Shown here piece by piece: positions 14,037-22,175 of a DNA stretch of 27,765 nt. The stretch comes from Microcaldota archaeon. GTDB taxonomy: Archaea > Micrarchaeota > Micrarchaeia > Micrarchaeales > CABMGC01. The stretch covers positions 1 through 27,765 of the forward strand of contig JAKBQS010000005.1 in assembly GCA_021835105.1 (NCBI GenBank), read 5' to 3'. Within the stretch, counting starts at the first letter, position 1; each line of letters starts with the position of its first letter. A model generated the notes under the pieces. That model searched no databases. It had not been told where the DNA came from and was given only the letters and a program-made list of their open reading frames with translations. Both the position numbers and the translations under genes were made by a program.

Positions 14037-15383
14037 TTATCTGAAGAGGTAAATCCTTACAACCTTCTTCTCCTTAATCTCCCTCATGAAGTAATAAAAA
14101 ATAAGGAGAACCAATACCGAGAGGGTGCCGAAGATGAGCGCTTCCTTAGGCATGCCGGCCATTATTGCAAATAGCAGAAGTACTGCTACGATAGAAGTAT
14201 ATGGGTAAAAAGGCGTTCTGAACTCTGCATGGGCCTTTATCCTCCTGAAGTGGAATACGGCAAAGCTTGCAAGTATGTAAGAGAATATGAGCCCGAAATT
14301 GCTTATTGCTGCTATTATGTATATGTTCCCAGAACCTAACATAAGCAAGGATATCAGCGCTGTAAGAAGTATCCCGTTAACAGCTACATCCTTCCTCCTG
14401 TCATACTTCCTGAAGAAGCGCGGCAAGAGCTTGTTTTCGCCTATCTGGTAGAGAACCCTCGATGAACTGAGTATTAGTGCAAGAGTCGCAGATGTTGTCG
14501 CTATAAGTGCCCCTATATCTACAAGAAGAGAGAGCCATCCCGGCGCACCAGAATGCGTCAGCGCAAACGAGAGCGGGTCTGCCGCTACGGTGTACTGCGA
14601 TGCAGGGACAAGAAGTATGAGTGCAATTATTACGGCGAGATATACAACTATGCTTATCGCTACAGCATATATAATTGCCATAGCTGCTTTCCTGCTTCCG
14701 CCTTCAATCTCTGAGGTAAATGTGGATATCGCTTGGAATCCCGAGTATGCGAAGAGCACTGCTACGCTCGCAGCAAATACTGCGCCTATAGTCGCCTGCT
14801 GCGCAGTAGCCGAGAAGTTAACCACTGAGATGCCGCCCTTGGATGATGCCGCTATGAACACTGCCGCTGCTGCGAATACAAAGAGTATAAGCAGTTTTAC
14901 TATTACCAAACCCAGGTCCGCTTTGGCTGCTTTGCGTATTCCTCGCATGTTTACAAATGAAAGCGCCACTATAAGCAGCGCAGCAAATCCTACGCTGAAG
15001 GAATGTATAGTTATTCCAAATATGCTCGCAAGATACGATCCGAAACCAAGGGCAACTGCGGATACGCCTGTCGCAAAGCTGAAGTAGAGGAGTATCCCGG
15101 ATATGAAACCCAATTCGCTTCCGAATGCCTCGTATACATAAGAATAAGCACCACCCTTGAGCCTTGGCATTATGGAGCCAAGCTCACCCAGCTCCATCGC
15201 AACTATTATGGCTACGAAGCCTACGATAAGAAACGATATTATTGCATAAACGCCTGCTATCGCTATCGCGGTTCCGCTCAGCACGAATATGCCTGCACCT
15301 ATTATCGCGCCCAACCCTACCGCAGTAGCAGCCCTTATGCTTACCTTGCCCTTGTAATAATTCTGCTGCGGAACATCCTGCAA
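14037..15383 (-). CDS. APC-superfamily amino acid permease
   Basis: The protein has 448 residues and about twelve hydrophobic helices. Helix 1 has VGLGAIIGAGIFVLSG (about 22-37), the unwound G-x-G substrate site of amino acid/polyamine/organocation transporters. Helix 6 follows VLFAYSGFQAISTFTSEIEGG, also typical. It probably imports amino acids or exchanges them with protons. The start is TTG 15383, four bases after the nmd3 stop with a weak AAGGA before it, and no better in-frame start precedes helix 1; the two genes are likely one transcript. The exact substrate is not predictable. Confidence 0.9.
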   Translation of the reverse strand: MQDVPQQNYYKGKVSIRAATAVGLGAIIGAGIFVLSGTAIAIAGVYAIISFLIVGFVAIIVAMELGELGSIMPRLKGGAYSYVYEAFGSELGFISGILLYFSFATGVSAVALGFGSYLASIFGITIHSFSVGFAALLIVALSFVNMRGIRKAAKADLGLVIVKLLILFVFAAAAVFIAASSKGGISVVNFSATAQQATIGAVFAASVAVLFAYSGFQAISTFTSEIEGGSRKAAMAIIYAVAISIVVYLAVIIALILLVPASQYTVAADPLSFALTHSGAPGWLSLLVDIGALIATTSATLALILSSSRVLYQIGENKLLPRFFRKYDRRKDVAVNGILLTALISLLMLGSGNIYIIAAISNFGLIFSYILASFAVFHFRRIKAHAEFRTPFYPYTSIVAVLLLFAIMAGMPKEALIFGTLSVLVLLIFYYFMREIKEKKVVRIYLFR

Positions 15384-15387
15384 ATCC

Positions 15388-16023
15388 TTACCAGAGATGT
15401 ATTGCGTAGGTGTTCTTATAAATTTTTCTTCCGTTCTTCAGACCGCTTAGTGTGTAGGAGCGTATGGGCTTTATGCCCATCTCCGAGAGTATTGCCGAAG
15501 CAACCTTCTTGCTGCTTAGGTAGATATCTATTCCTCCGTCCTTCTCCTCCACCTTAGTGACGAATTCCTCGTCGCGCTGCGCCTTCCTGCATATCTTGTC
15601 CCCATACTTTCTTATGTGCTCTGCACTGCCCCTTAGCTGCATGACCGCTTCGTAGTATCCGCATGATTTTCTGTAGCATCTCTCGCAAGTGACTTTTGAT
15701 AGCTCAAGCCTTATCTCCTTATTCACCGTTATCTCTCCATTTCCCGTATCAACCACGAATACGGCAGAGACGCTCAAGCCTGAGTACCCAAGCACCTTCA
15801 CGCGGTAGCCTCTGTATCTCTCGCTAAGCACGGTCTCAAATCCCCTCTCATCTGCCTTATGGAAGAAGCCGCTCCCCTTTATCCGCCCGCACTTACCGCA
15901 TATTGAAGCTTTAACGCTCTCGTCAAGCTCGGCGAGGACCTTCTTGCCCATGCATGCCTCGCAGTAGTTGCCGTAAAATTTTGCATCATTCTCAGAATTG
16001 CTGCATGTCGGGCAGAAACGCAT
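15388..16023 (-). CDS. nmd3: NMD3-family 60S/50S-export/ribosome-associated protein
   Basis: The protein has 211 residues with ATG at 16023, beginning MRFCPTC. Zinc ligands are Cys4, Cys7, Cys21 and Cys24, then a second set around CGKCG, and CERCYRKSC further on. This is the archaeal form of NMD3, which in eukaryotes is a nuclear export adaptor for the large subunit; in archaea a role in late large-subunit assembly is presumed. I prefer this ATG to the GTG at 16062. GGAG lies five bases before it, the zinc motif then sits at the very N-terminus as usual, and a TATA box at 16069-16077 is too close to the GTG. The APC permease gene follows after four bases. Confidence 0.87.
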   Translation of the reverse strand: MRFCPTCSNSENDAKFYGNYCEACMGKKVLAELDESVKASICGKCGRIKGSGFFHKADERGFETVLSERYRGYRVKVLGYSGLSVSAVFVVDTGNGEITVNKEIRLELSKVTCERCYRKSCGYYEAVMQLRGSAEHIRKYGDKICRKAQRDEEFVTKVEEKDGGIDIYLSSKKVASAILSEMGIKPIRSYTLSGLKNGRKIYKNTYAIHLW

Positions 16024-16068
16024 AAGCTCTCCATCTACGAATCGAATAGAAATATCCTGCACAAGCCT

Positions 16069-16078
16069 GATATAAAAT
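16069..16078 (-). promoter_or_regulatory. TATA box of nmd3
   Basis: Read on the minus strand, ATTTTATATC is a good archaeal TATA box. Initiation about 25 bp downstream (about 16048) would leave a leader of some 25 nt carrying GGAG before the ATG at 16023. Confidence 0.55.
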
Positions 16079-16145
16079 ACTACTTATCCATTTCATAAAG
16101 CCGTGCTGCGGATAAAAGCGCATAAACCTAAAGCAATGCGGTTCG

Positions 16146-17066
16146 TCAAGGTTGCGTATAACCATTCTCCCAGTTGGTGGTATATATTACATTTACCGCA
16201 GTTCCATCGTTATTATTGCCTGAATAGTCATTTGCGTTGCCGTTTAGAGGCCACCATGCAACAAGATTTCCCAGGTTTATCGGAGCACCCCCTATGCCTT
16301 CGAGATAGAGTGCACTGATATCGTTGGCAGAAAGTGAAGCGTTGTAGACCTGGACATTTGATATATCTCCTTGAAAAGCAGTATTATAACCATTAAGATC
16401 CGGTCCAGATGCAATCTCAGGCAGAGCCGTTCCTGAGTATGGGCTTCCCGCACTAGCGCAGTCTCCTACAAATTTGCCGTTTACATAAATAGCGGCATAC
16501 GTTGTGCCTACAGACCATACGCCTGTCACAAAATACCATTGATTTGTATTAATTAAAGTTTTAGAACTACATACTGACGAACCACACATCCCATTTACCC
16601 AACCGCATATGCCGTCCTGCCCTGGGGAATTTAAGCTTAAACCAAAATCGGCATAATTATTGTTAACCCCCTTAAATATAGCCTCTGCATTGGCGTCTAC
16701 CAACATCGTAGTGTATATCCAAGCACTCACCGTATAACTGTATTGATTTACGTTTATTGTCATTGGGTTGGAGATTTTGATATAGCTATTTTCTGTTCCA
16801 TCAAACTGTGCTACATACTGCGGCAATGCACCCTGGCACTCACCCTCGAGGTTTATAGAACCTACAGTTCTTGGGCCATAAGGCCGAAAGATACGGCACG
16901 ATCCAGGAGGAACGTGCGGCATGAAGAATGTTCCGTTGAAGACACCAAGCTCAAAGAGCGCGCCAAGGACTACAGCGATAATCAGTATCGCCCAACCATA
17001 GGTCATCAGGTATTCCATGGCACTCTGAGCCTTCCAGCGCCGCAAACGCAAGACCTGTATATGCAT
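16146..17066 (-). CDS. LamG-domain pilin-like surface protein (class III signal peptide)
   Basis: The protein has 306 residues. The N-terminus RRWKAQSAMEYLMTYGWAIL (about 9-28) is a class III signal with cleavage expected after the basic stretch, before Q-S-A-M-E-Y. A LamG/concanavalin A-like jelly-roll domain fills about 85-300. Its visible marks are YVAQFDGTENSYIKI, YTVSAWIYT, WYFVTGVWS, AAIYVNGKFVG and WWPLNGNANDYSGNNNDGT. Such proteins probably display a carbohydrate- or protein-binding domain on a pilus-like anchor. It stands alone, far from the pilus operon at 562-6614, but could use the same machinery. TTATTTAATATTTTC about 25-40 bp upstream looks like its own promoter. Several Cys in the lectin domain may form disulfides. 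Confidence 0.88.
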   Translation of the reverse strand: MHIQVLRLRRWKAQSAMEYLMTYGWAILIIAVVLGALFELGVFNGTFFMPHVPPGSCRIFRPYGPRTVGSINLEGECQGALPQYVAQFDGTENSYIKISNPMTINVNQYSYTVSAWIYTTMLVDANAEAIFKGVNNNYADFGLSLNSPGQDGICGWVNGMCGSSVCSSKTLINTNQWYFVTGVWSVGTTYAAIYVNGKFVGDCASAGSPYSGTALPEIASGPDLNGYNTAFQGDISNVQVYNASLSANDISALYLEGIGGAPINLGNLVAWWPLNGNANDYSGNNNDGTAVNVIYTTNWENGYTQP

Positions 17067-17138
17067 ACTCTCATGAATACTATCCTACGAAAATATTAAA
17101 TAACCTCCCAAAGCATGAATAGAGAAGGCACTTTAACA

Positions 17139-17152
17139 GCGGACGCCTCCGC
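17139..17152 (-). repeat. Small GC-rich hairpin just after secD
   Basis: GCGGA and TCCGC form a perfect 5 bp stem with a 4-base loop, two bases after the secD stop on the minus strand. No T-run follows, so a terminator role is doubtful. It might protect the 3' end of the transcript. Confidence 0.35.
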
Positions 17153-17153
17153 A

Positions 17154-18752
17154 TTAACCGCCATACTTCCTTGCTATTATCGCTCCATATGTCGGTCTTG
17201 TTATTATTGCACCGAGAAGGGCTCCTATTATCGTTGACTCGGAGAACCCTATTATGCTCGTAAGCGAAGAGACAAGGAGCGGGAACATTGCTATTGTAAG
17301 AAGTATCGCATCAGCCCAGACTATGTAGAACGCATTCCCTAGCTTTAGCCTCATGTTCGCTCCAGAAGACGATTTGGAGAGAACCTCATCGGTTATTATT
17401 ATCTGCGCATCAACCCCTGTCCCTATCACCGCAATCGCGCCTGCTATTGTCGGTATATCAATGGTTCCTATTAGCCCTATTATAGATAGTATTATGAAAA
17501 GCTCTGCTATTGTGGTTATCATTATCGGCACTATGAGGAAAGCCTTCCTATACCTTACTGCAATAACCACCGATACTGCTATTACTACCAGCAGAAGCGC
17601 TACGAAGCTTACATACTCAAAGTACTTCCCAAGCGTAGGCGGGGTAGTGACCGGAGTGCCTACAGTAACCTGCACCGGCAGCGCGCCGCCACTTAATATA
17701 CTCTCTATAGTCTTCGTCTGGTTGACCGCATAATTCTCCCCTTGGATTAGGCTAAGATTGGCAGGTACGCCGCCGGATATATCATAAGCCTGGCTGAACG
17801 TGCCATTCGTTATGCTTGGGTTGAGGAACGCCATTGTGAGGAGGCCTATAGCAGGCCATGCGCTTACAGTAGGAGCGCCTGTCGGAGAGGCTGTGAATTG
17901 CGGCACCATGCTGGAGAGTGGCACGTAATCAAGTGTGTAATTCATTCCCGTAAGGTTGGATGATATTGCTATAGGCGTGCTGTTCTGCAGTATGATGCTC
18001 TTGTATCTGCCCTTATTTGCCTCAAAGAAACCTTTTACAGAGTTCCAATTCCCTCCTGTCGAGCTAAGAACCTCTACAGGTATAGTGCCATTCTGCAGTA
18101 TCGTGGCATTATCCATTGCCGCCACCTCTTCAGCCTCGCTCAGCGCACTGCCAAGCTGCGCGCCATTGCCGAGTATGGATGCATTGACAAGCACTATGGA
18201 GTTGGATGGCCTGTCAAGGAAAAGGAAGAGCGGCTTGTTAGCCTGGCCGAATACAACATTTGAAAAGTAACGCGAAGCCTGTTCCGTGAGGTAGAAATTC
18301 ACCGTCCACGTAACCGAAGTGCCGTTCACAATGGGATTCGCTGCTCCGACGCTGTCTGGTAGTATCGAAGATCCGTTTATGGCAACCCTGCCGCTTACAA
18401 CGCCCTGGAAGACACCCTGGCTCTCTATCACATTCAGGGTGCTACTAATCTGCGATGCGCTGGAATTGTGTATTGTCACCAGCACCTCCCGGTCGCCCAC
18501 TCCGTATATCGTAGGCTGGCTGAGCCCAAAGGTGGAGAGCCTCTTATCTAATGTTGATATTATCTGGCTCATCTGGCTAGGTGTCGCATTTGTCGCGAGT
18601 GTTATTGGTATCTGCGTGCCGCCTATGAACGATACGCCCAGATGCTGCGTTATTATTGCATGGTAGTTAAGGATATCAAGCACTGCAAGTACGAGCAGTA
18701 TGGCTATGAATGCAGCCATGTTCCTGTTTTTAACATAAGGTTTTATGTTCAT
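17154..18752 (-). CDS. secD: Protein-export membrane protein SecD
   Basis: The protein has 532 residues. One N-terminal membrane helix (about 12-30) is followed by a very large extracytoplasmic region (to about 375) and five C-terminal helices. The latter contain TIAGAIAVIGTGVDAQIIITDE, the family's conserved helix-4 region. SecD with SecF helps pull exported proteins through SecYEG, using the proton gradient in bacteria. The outer region carries about 13 N-x-S/T sequons, as expected of an archaeal glycoprotein. The ATG follows directly on the secF stop, so the two are translated from one mRNA. Confidence 0.92.
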   Translation of the reverse strand: MNIKPYVKNRNMAAFIAILLVLAVLDILNYHAIITQHLGVSFIGGTQIPITLATNATPSQMSQIISTLDKRLSTFGLSQPTIYGVGDREVLVTIHNSSASQISSTLNVIESQGVFQGVVSGRVAINGSSILPDSVGAANPIVNGTSVTWTVNFYLTEQASRYFSNVVFGQANKPLFLFLDRPSNSIVLVNASILGNGAQLGSALSEAEEVAAMDNATILQNGTIPVEVLSSTGGNWNSVKGFFEANKGRYKSIILQNSTPIAISSNLTGMNYTLDYVPLSSMVPQFTASPTGAPTVSAWPAIGLLTMAFLNPSITNGTFSQAYDISGGVPANLSLIQGENYAVNQTKTIESILSGGALPVQVTVGTPVTTPPTLGKYFEYVSFVALLLVVIAVSVVIAVRYRKAFLIVPIMITTIAELFIILSIIGLIGTIDIPTIAGAIAVIGTGVDAQIIITDEVLSKSSSGANMRLKLGNAFYIVWADAILLTIAMFPLLVSSLTSIIGFSESTIIGALLGAIITRPTYGAIIARKYGG

Positions 18753-19907
18753 CTAACCACCGCTCCTCCTGCGCGCATAGAAGAGTATTATCGAGGCATT
18801 GCCAAGCCATGTAGTGAATATGTCCCCTATAAGCCCGAAGAGCACAGCTCCGGATATCTCGTAATAAGAAGGCACGTAAAGTATAACCGATACGGTGAAG
18901 AGTATCGCGAATGAGACTATTGCTGCCGTGGTCATAGTTATCCCTGTCTTCATGGATGCATAAGCTCTGTCTTCCGGTGTTCCCTCGTGCCTCTTGAGTA
19001 TGCGTATTGCCGTGAGGACATCGGTGTCTATAGAATAACCAAGAAGCATCAGGAGGCCGCCTATGCTCGCAGTTCCAAGCGGAATCCCAAAGAGGCTCAT
19101 CGCACCTAGGGCAACTATAATGTCGTTCGCCGCTCCGAATATTACTGCGAATGAAGGCCCCGGAGACCTGACTATGAAGAATACTGCTATAGAGATAAGT
19201 ATGAATGCGACTATCATTATCTCCTCAAGCTGGCTTAGGAACTGGCTGCTCTCGGATGCGGTTATCTCCTGGTATGTATAAGTCGTGAAAGGCACTATCC
19301 TGTGCAGGGCAGAGATGGTGCGGTTCTCATAAACAAGGCCTGCATTGGTATATGCGCTGCTCGCAACCGCAGTCATATTGGCCGTATCATTCGGTATGAA
19401 CCTCTCGTTTCCTACGAAAGGAGATAGCAGGGAGATCTCGTTTACAAGGGATCTGTTCATGAGGCTGATATACTCGCTCATGTTCCTTTCCGTATAGTTT
19501 AGCTCTTTCGCAAGAGTCGAATTGGAAGGGTTCTCGCTCAAGCCTATCTTTATGGTGGTATAATTCAGATTATAACTGTCGTAGTAATTCCTATACGTAT
19601 AGAAAGAGGCAAGATCGGTGTAAGCCTGCGAGATGCTTGCATTTGACGCTATAGTTATCTGGAGCGTTCCAGTGCCCTTCGTTATGGAAGGCGCAGGCGT
19701 ATGGAGCGCACTCGCTATCATCCCGGAGAGCTGCTGTGGGCTTAGTGTGGTATTTGTCTGTATAAGTATGCTCTCACCTCCGCTAAGCGTAGAGTCAAGG
19801 GTTATTCCGCGTGCAAGATATAAGCTCGCAAAGAGTAACACTAATGGAACAAGTATCAAGAACCTTGAATACCTGCTTCTGTATATGTTAGGTATCTCAA
19901 ATCCCAT
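18753..19907 (-). CDS. secF: Protein-export membrane protein SecF
   Basis: The protein has 384 residues. Helix 1 is at about 17-34 and LSGGESILIQT (residues 42-52) is the conserved segment after it. The C-terminal helices include LLMLLGYSIDTDVLTAIRILK, the SecF signature. Family members are usually near 300 residues; here the outer domain is enlarged to about 190 residues and carries about ten sequons. The gene precedes secD and abuts it. The ATG at 19907 has TTTATATATTTTTAC (about 19949-19963) on the minus strand, a plausible TATA box giving a short leader. Confidence 0.92.
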   Translation of the reverse strand: MGFEIPNIYRSRYSRFLILVPLVLLFASLYLARGITLDSTLSGGESILIQTNTTLSPQQLSGMIASALHTPAPSITKGTGTLQITIASNASISQAYTDLASFYTYRNYYDSYNLNYTTIKIGLSENPSNSTLAKELNYTERNMSEYISLMNRSLVNEISLLSPFVGNERFIPNDTANMTAVASSAYTNAGLVYENRTISALHRIVPFTTYTYQEITASESSQFLSQLEEIMIVAFILISIAVFFIVRSPGPSFAVIFGAANDIIVALGAMSLFGIPLGTASIGGLLMLLGYSIDTDVLTAIRILKRHEGTPEDRAYASMKTGITMTTAAIVSFAILFTVSVILYVPSYYEISGAVLFGLIGDIFTTWLGNASIILFYARRRSGG

Positions 19908-20088
19908 TAGAACCAGCTAAGACTAAGAAGCGGCAATATTCTCTAAAAGTAAAAATATATAAATCTAAGATGCCGCAGGGCATGACATGCAGCAGCAACG
20001 AAAGGTAGTAGAAGACATACCAGACGGAGAGCGCGCAGTACCTTAGTATAAGCGTAAAATTATACGCTTTTCTGCAGAGATATGCCTT
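19908..20088. promoter_or_regulatory. Divergent intergenic region, secF and coiled-coil gene
   Basis: This is the longest gene-free stretch in the window (181 bp). An AT-rich core with AAATATATAAAT (about 19953-19964) can act as TATA box for secF and perhaps also for a plus-strand transcript. The DNA between about 19975 and 20045 is GC-richer, has only a 12-codon ORF, and could be a long 5' leader or an unrecognised small RNA. A hairpin with a 7 bp stem (AAGCGTA/TACGCTT, 20050-20069) sits 20 bp before the coiled-coil start. I see no tRNA, box C/D or riboswitch signature. Confidence 0.4.
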
Positions 20089-21321
20089 ATGTTTTTCAGG
20101 AAACCGAAACCACACGAAGAGGTGCGCCTAAGCGAACTCCGCAGGCTTTCCACCGAAGCGTTTGAGCAGAGCATGCCTGAGATAATCTACGCAGAGCAGC
20201 GTGCGAAAGGAGAAATATCCGCATCCCTATCCATATTTTCACGGGCCTGCAGCGAATTTGACGCGCTTGAGATAGAGCCAAATACTGAGAACATGTACAT
20301 GCCGAATATAAACTCAATAAAAGCGCAGAAAGGAGCATACTCTAAGACAGTGCTCGGCATAATCTCCTCGCTCACAGGATGCGAATACAATGGGGATTCC
20401 GCATATGCACGCCTGGTTGATATGCGCGGAAAGATTGATAAAACACTCTCAAGGATATTGCAGTCGAATGGAAGCTTCAGGCAGGTAATATACAGCTACT
20501 CCAACAATCTTGGCGATTTCAAGAAGGCATACTCGATGCTGGAAGAGGTCTCAAAGAGGGCAAGCCTTGCAATAGAGCGCTACGAACCACAATATTCGAG
20601 ATTTCAGAGCCTGTATTCAAGCATCTCAGAACTTGAGTCCCTTCAAGCAACTTCTTCAGAACTGCGCGCATCAATATCCTCCCTTGAAAAAAGATCTGCA
20701 GAAGGGCACGAGACCACGGCAGGCAATGCCGAAGAATCCAGGCTCAGAGATAGAATATCTTCGCTAAGGAAGGAGGTTGATAGGGAATCCCTGCGCGTAT
20801 CGGAGATTTACAAAGAGGTGCAGGCGTCTCTTGCGCAGATCAGGAGGTCCGCAAAGAAGTACGACCATATCTCTGCAGAAAAGGAGAAACTCAGCTCCAT
20901 GATAGACAACCCCGAGAGGCTGATAAGCGACAAGGGCGCAAGAGATAATTTCATTAGGCTTGTGAAAGATATGAGGGCTTCAATATCAGAGTCGAAGATT
21001 GGCATAAAGAATCCCGAAGATATCATTAATACGATAGATAACTTCATCAATTCCGGAATGGCTGAAATGATGGATGATATATATGCAGGACGCAATGTCC
21101 TTAAGTCAATGCAACAGGAACTCTATAATCTCGAGAAGACAAAGGAAGAGCTTGATGAAGGTCTGCGTAGCATTGTGAAATCCAAGGAATTAAAAGGCCA
21201 GATGGAAGAGAAACTCGGGGCAATCGAGAAGGAAACCGCAGCCTCCAAAACCAATGTGGAGAAGTCATTCATGGACCTTTACGGAAGGAAAATACTTATA
21301 ATCCTGGACCAGGAGAATTAG
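20089..21321 (+). CDS. Coiled-coil protein of unknown function
   Basis: The protein has 410 residues, mostly helical, acidic/basic and without membrane segments. I do not recognise the family. The N-terminus MFFRKPKPHEEVRLSELRRL is basic. Coiled-coil stretches with heptad-like Leu/Ile spacing are visible at about 185-285 (LESLQATSSELRASISSLEK, LRDRISSLRKEVDRESL) and 335-395 (LKSMQQELYNLEKTKEELDEGL). Only one Cys is evident (about 100). The form resembles structural or SMC-like adaptor proteins, but no ATPase motif is present. It is divergent from secF-secD and converges, 4 bp apart, with the 3-hydroxyacyl-CoA dehydrogenase gene. It appears to be a monocistronic gene starting at the ATG at 20089. 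Confidence 0.75.
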   Translation: MFFRKPKPHEEVRLSELRRLSTEAFEQSMPEIIYAEQRAKGEISASLSIFSRACSEFDALEIEPNTENMYMPNINSIKAQKGAYSKTVLGIISSLTGCEYNGDSAYARLVDMRGKIDKTLSRILQSNGSFRQVIYSYSNNLGDFKKAYSMLEEVSKRASLAIERYEPQYSRFQSLYSSISELESLQATSSELRASISSLEKRSAEGHETTAGNAEESRLRDRISSLRKEVDRESLRVSEIYKEVQASLAQIRRSAKKYDHISAEKEKLSSMIDNPERLISDKGARDNFIRLVKDMRASISESKIGIKNPEDIINTIDNFINSGMAEMMDDIYAGRNVLKSMQQELYNLEKTKEELDEGLRSIVKSKELKGQMEEKLGAIEKETAASKTNVEKSFMDLYGRKILIILDQEN

Positions 21322-21325
21322 CAAT

Positions 21326-22171
21326 CTATCCTTTGTAGTCGTAAAATCCGTGGCCGTTTTTCCTGCCAAGCTTGCCTTCGTTCACAAGCCTTACAAGAAG
21401 GCTGGAAGGTTCGAACCTCTTATCTCCGCTCTGCATGTATATCGCCTCCATTATATCCTTGCATACATCTAAGCCTATAAAATCGGCAAGCTCGAAAGGC
21501 CCCATCGGATGGTTAAATCCAAGCTTCGCTATCGTATCTATGGCTTCCTTTGTGGCTATACCCTCGGCAAAGCTGTTTATCGCCTCGTTTATGTAAATCA
21601 TAAGAAGCCTGTTGGATATAAATCCCGGAGAGTCCTTCACGTCTACTGCAGTCTTGCCAAGGCCCTCAATGAATTCATTCGCCTTCTTCTTAGTATCCTC
21701 CGAGGTCTTGTCTCCGGTAACAACCTCAACTACCTTCATTACTGGAGCAGGATTGAAGAAATGCATGCCTATGAATCTCTCGGGTTTAGCAAGGTAAGAC
21801 GCCAGTTTATTTATTGACAGTGAAGATGTGTTCGTGGCCATAAGCGCATTCTCGCTCAGATATCCTTCGGCATTTACCAATACGTCTGACTTCGTCTTTA
21901 GGGTTTCGGGCACTGCCTCTATGACAAGTTCCGCGTCCTTGGCCCCTTCAATGCTCACTGCCGTTTTCATTCTCTTGAGGGCATCATCCCTCTCTTCTGC
22001 GGTCATCTTCCCTTTTGCAATGGCCTTCTCGAAGCCGGCCCGCACCCTCTCCGAACCCTTGAATACAGATTCCTCGCTCTCGCTCACAAGCGTTAGCTCA
22101 TGCCCTGCCTTGAGGACCACCTGCGCTATTCCAGAGCCCATGGTCCCTGCGCCTATTATTGCGACCTTCAT
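21326..22171 (-). CDS. 3-hydroxyacyl-CoA (3-hydroxybutyryl-CoA) dehydrogenase
   Basis: The protein has 281 residues. The NAD-binding motif is IGAGTMGSGIA at 6-16. NTSSL at 114-118, His137 in GMHFFNPAPVMKVVEVV, and Glu149 (12 residues later) form the catalytic site. DSPGFISNRLL and the C-terminal LGRKNGHGFYDY are further family marks. It oxidises (S)-3-hydroxyacyl-CoA to 3-ketoacyl-CoA, between the hydratase and thiolase steps encoded upstream. The single-domain size (no fused hydratase) is that of short-chain PaaH/Hbd-type enzymes. It starts four bases after the thiolase stop, the last gene of a three-gene operon. The direction, oxidation or synthesis of C4-CoA, is not certain. Confidence 0.94.
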   Translation of the reverse strand: MKVAIIGAGTMGSGIAQVVLKAGHELTLVSESEESVFKGSERVRAGFEKAIAKGKMTAEERDDALKRMKTAVSIEGAKDAELVIEAVPETLKTKSDVLVNAEGYLSENALMATNTSSLSINKLASYLAKPERFIGMHFFNPAPVMKVVEVVTGDKTSEDTKKKANEFIEGLGKTAVDVKDSPGFISNRLLMIYINEAINSFAEGIATKEAIDTIAKLGFNHPMGPFELADFIGLDVCKDIMEAIYMQSGDKRFEPSSLLVRLVNEGKLGRKNGHGFYDYKG

Positions 22172-22175
22172 CCAT

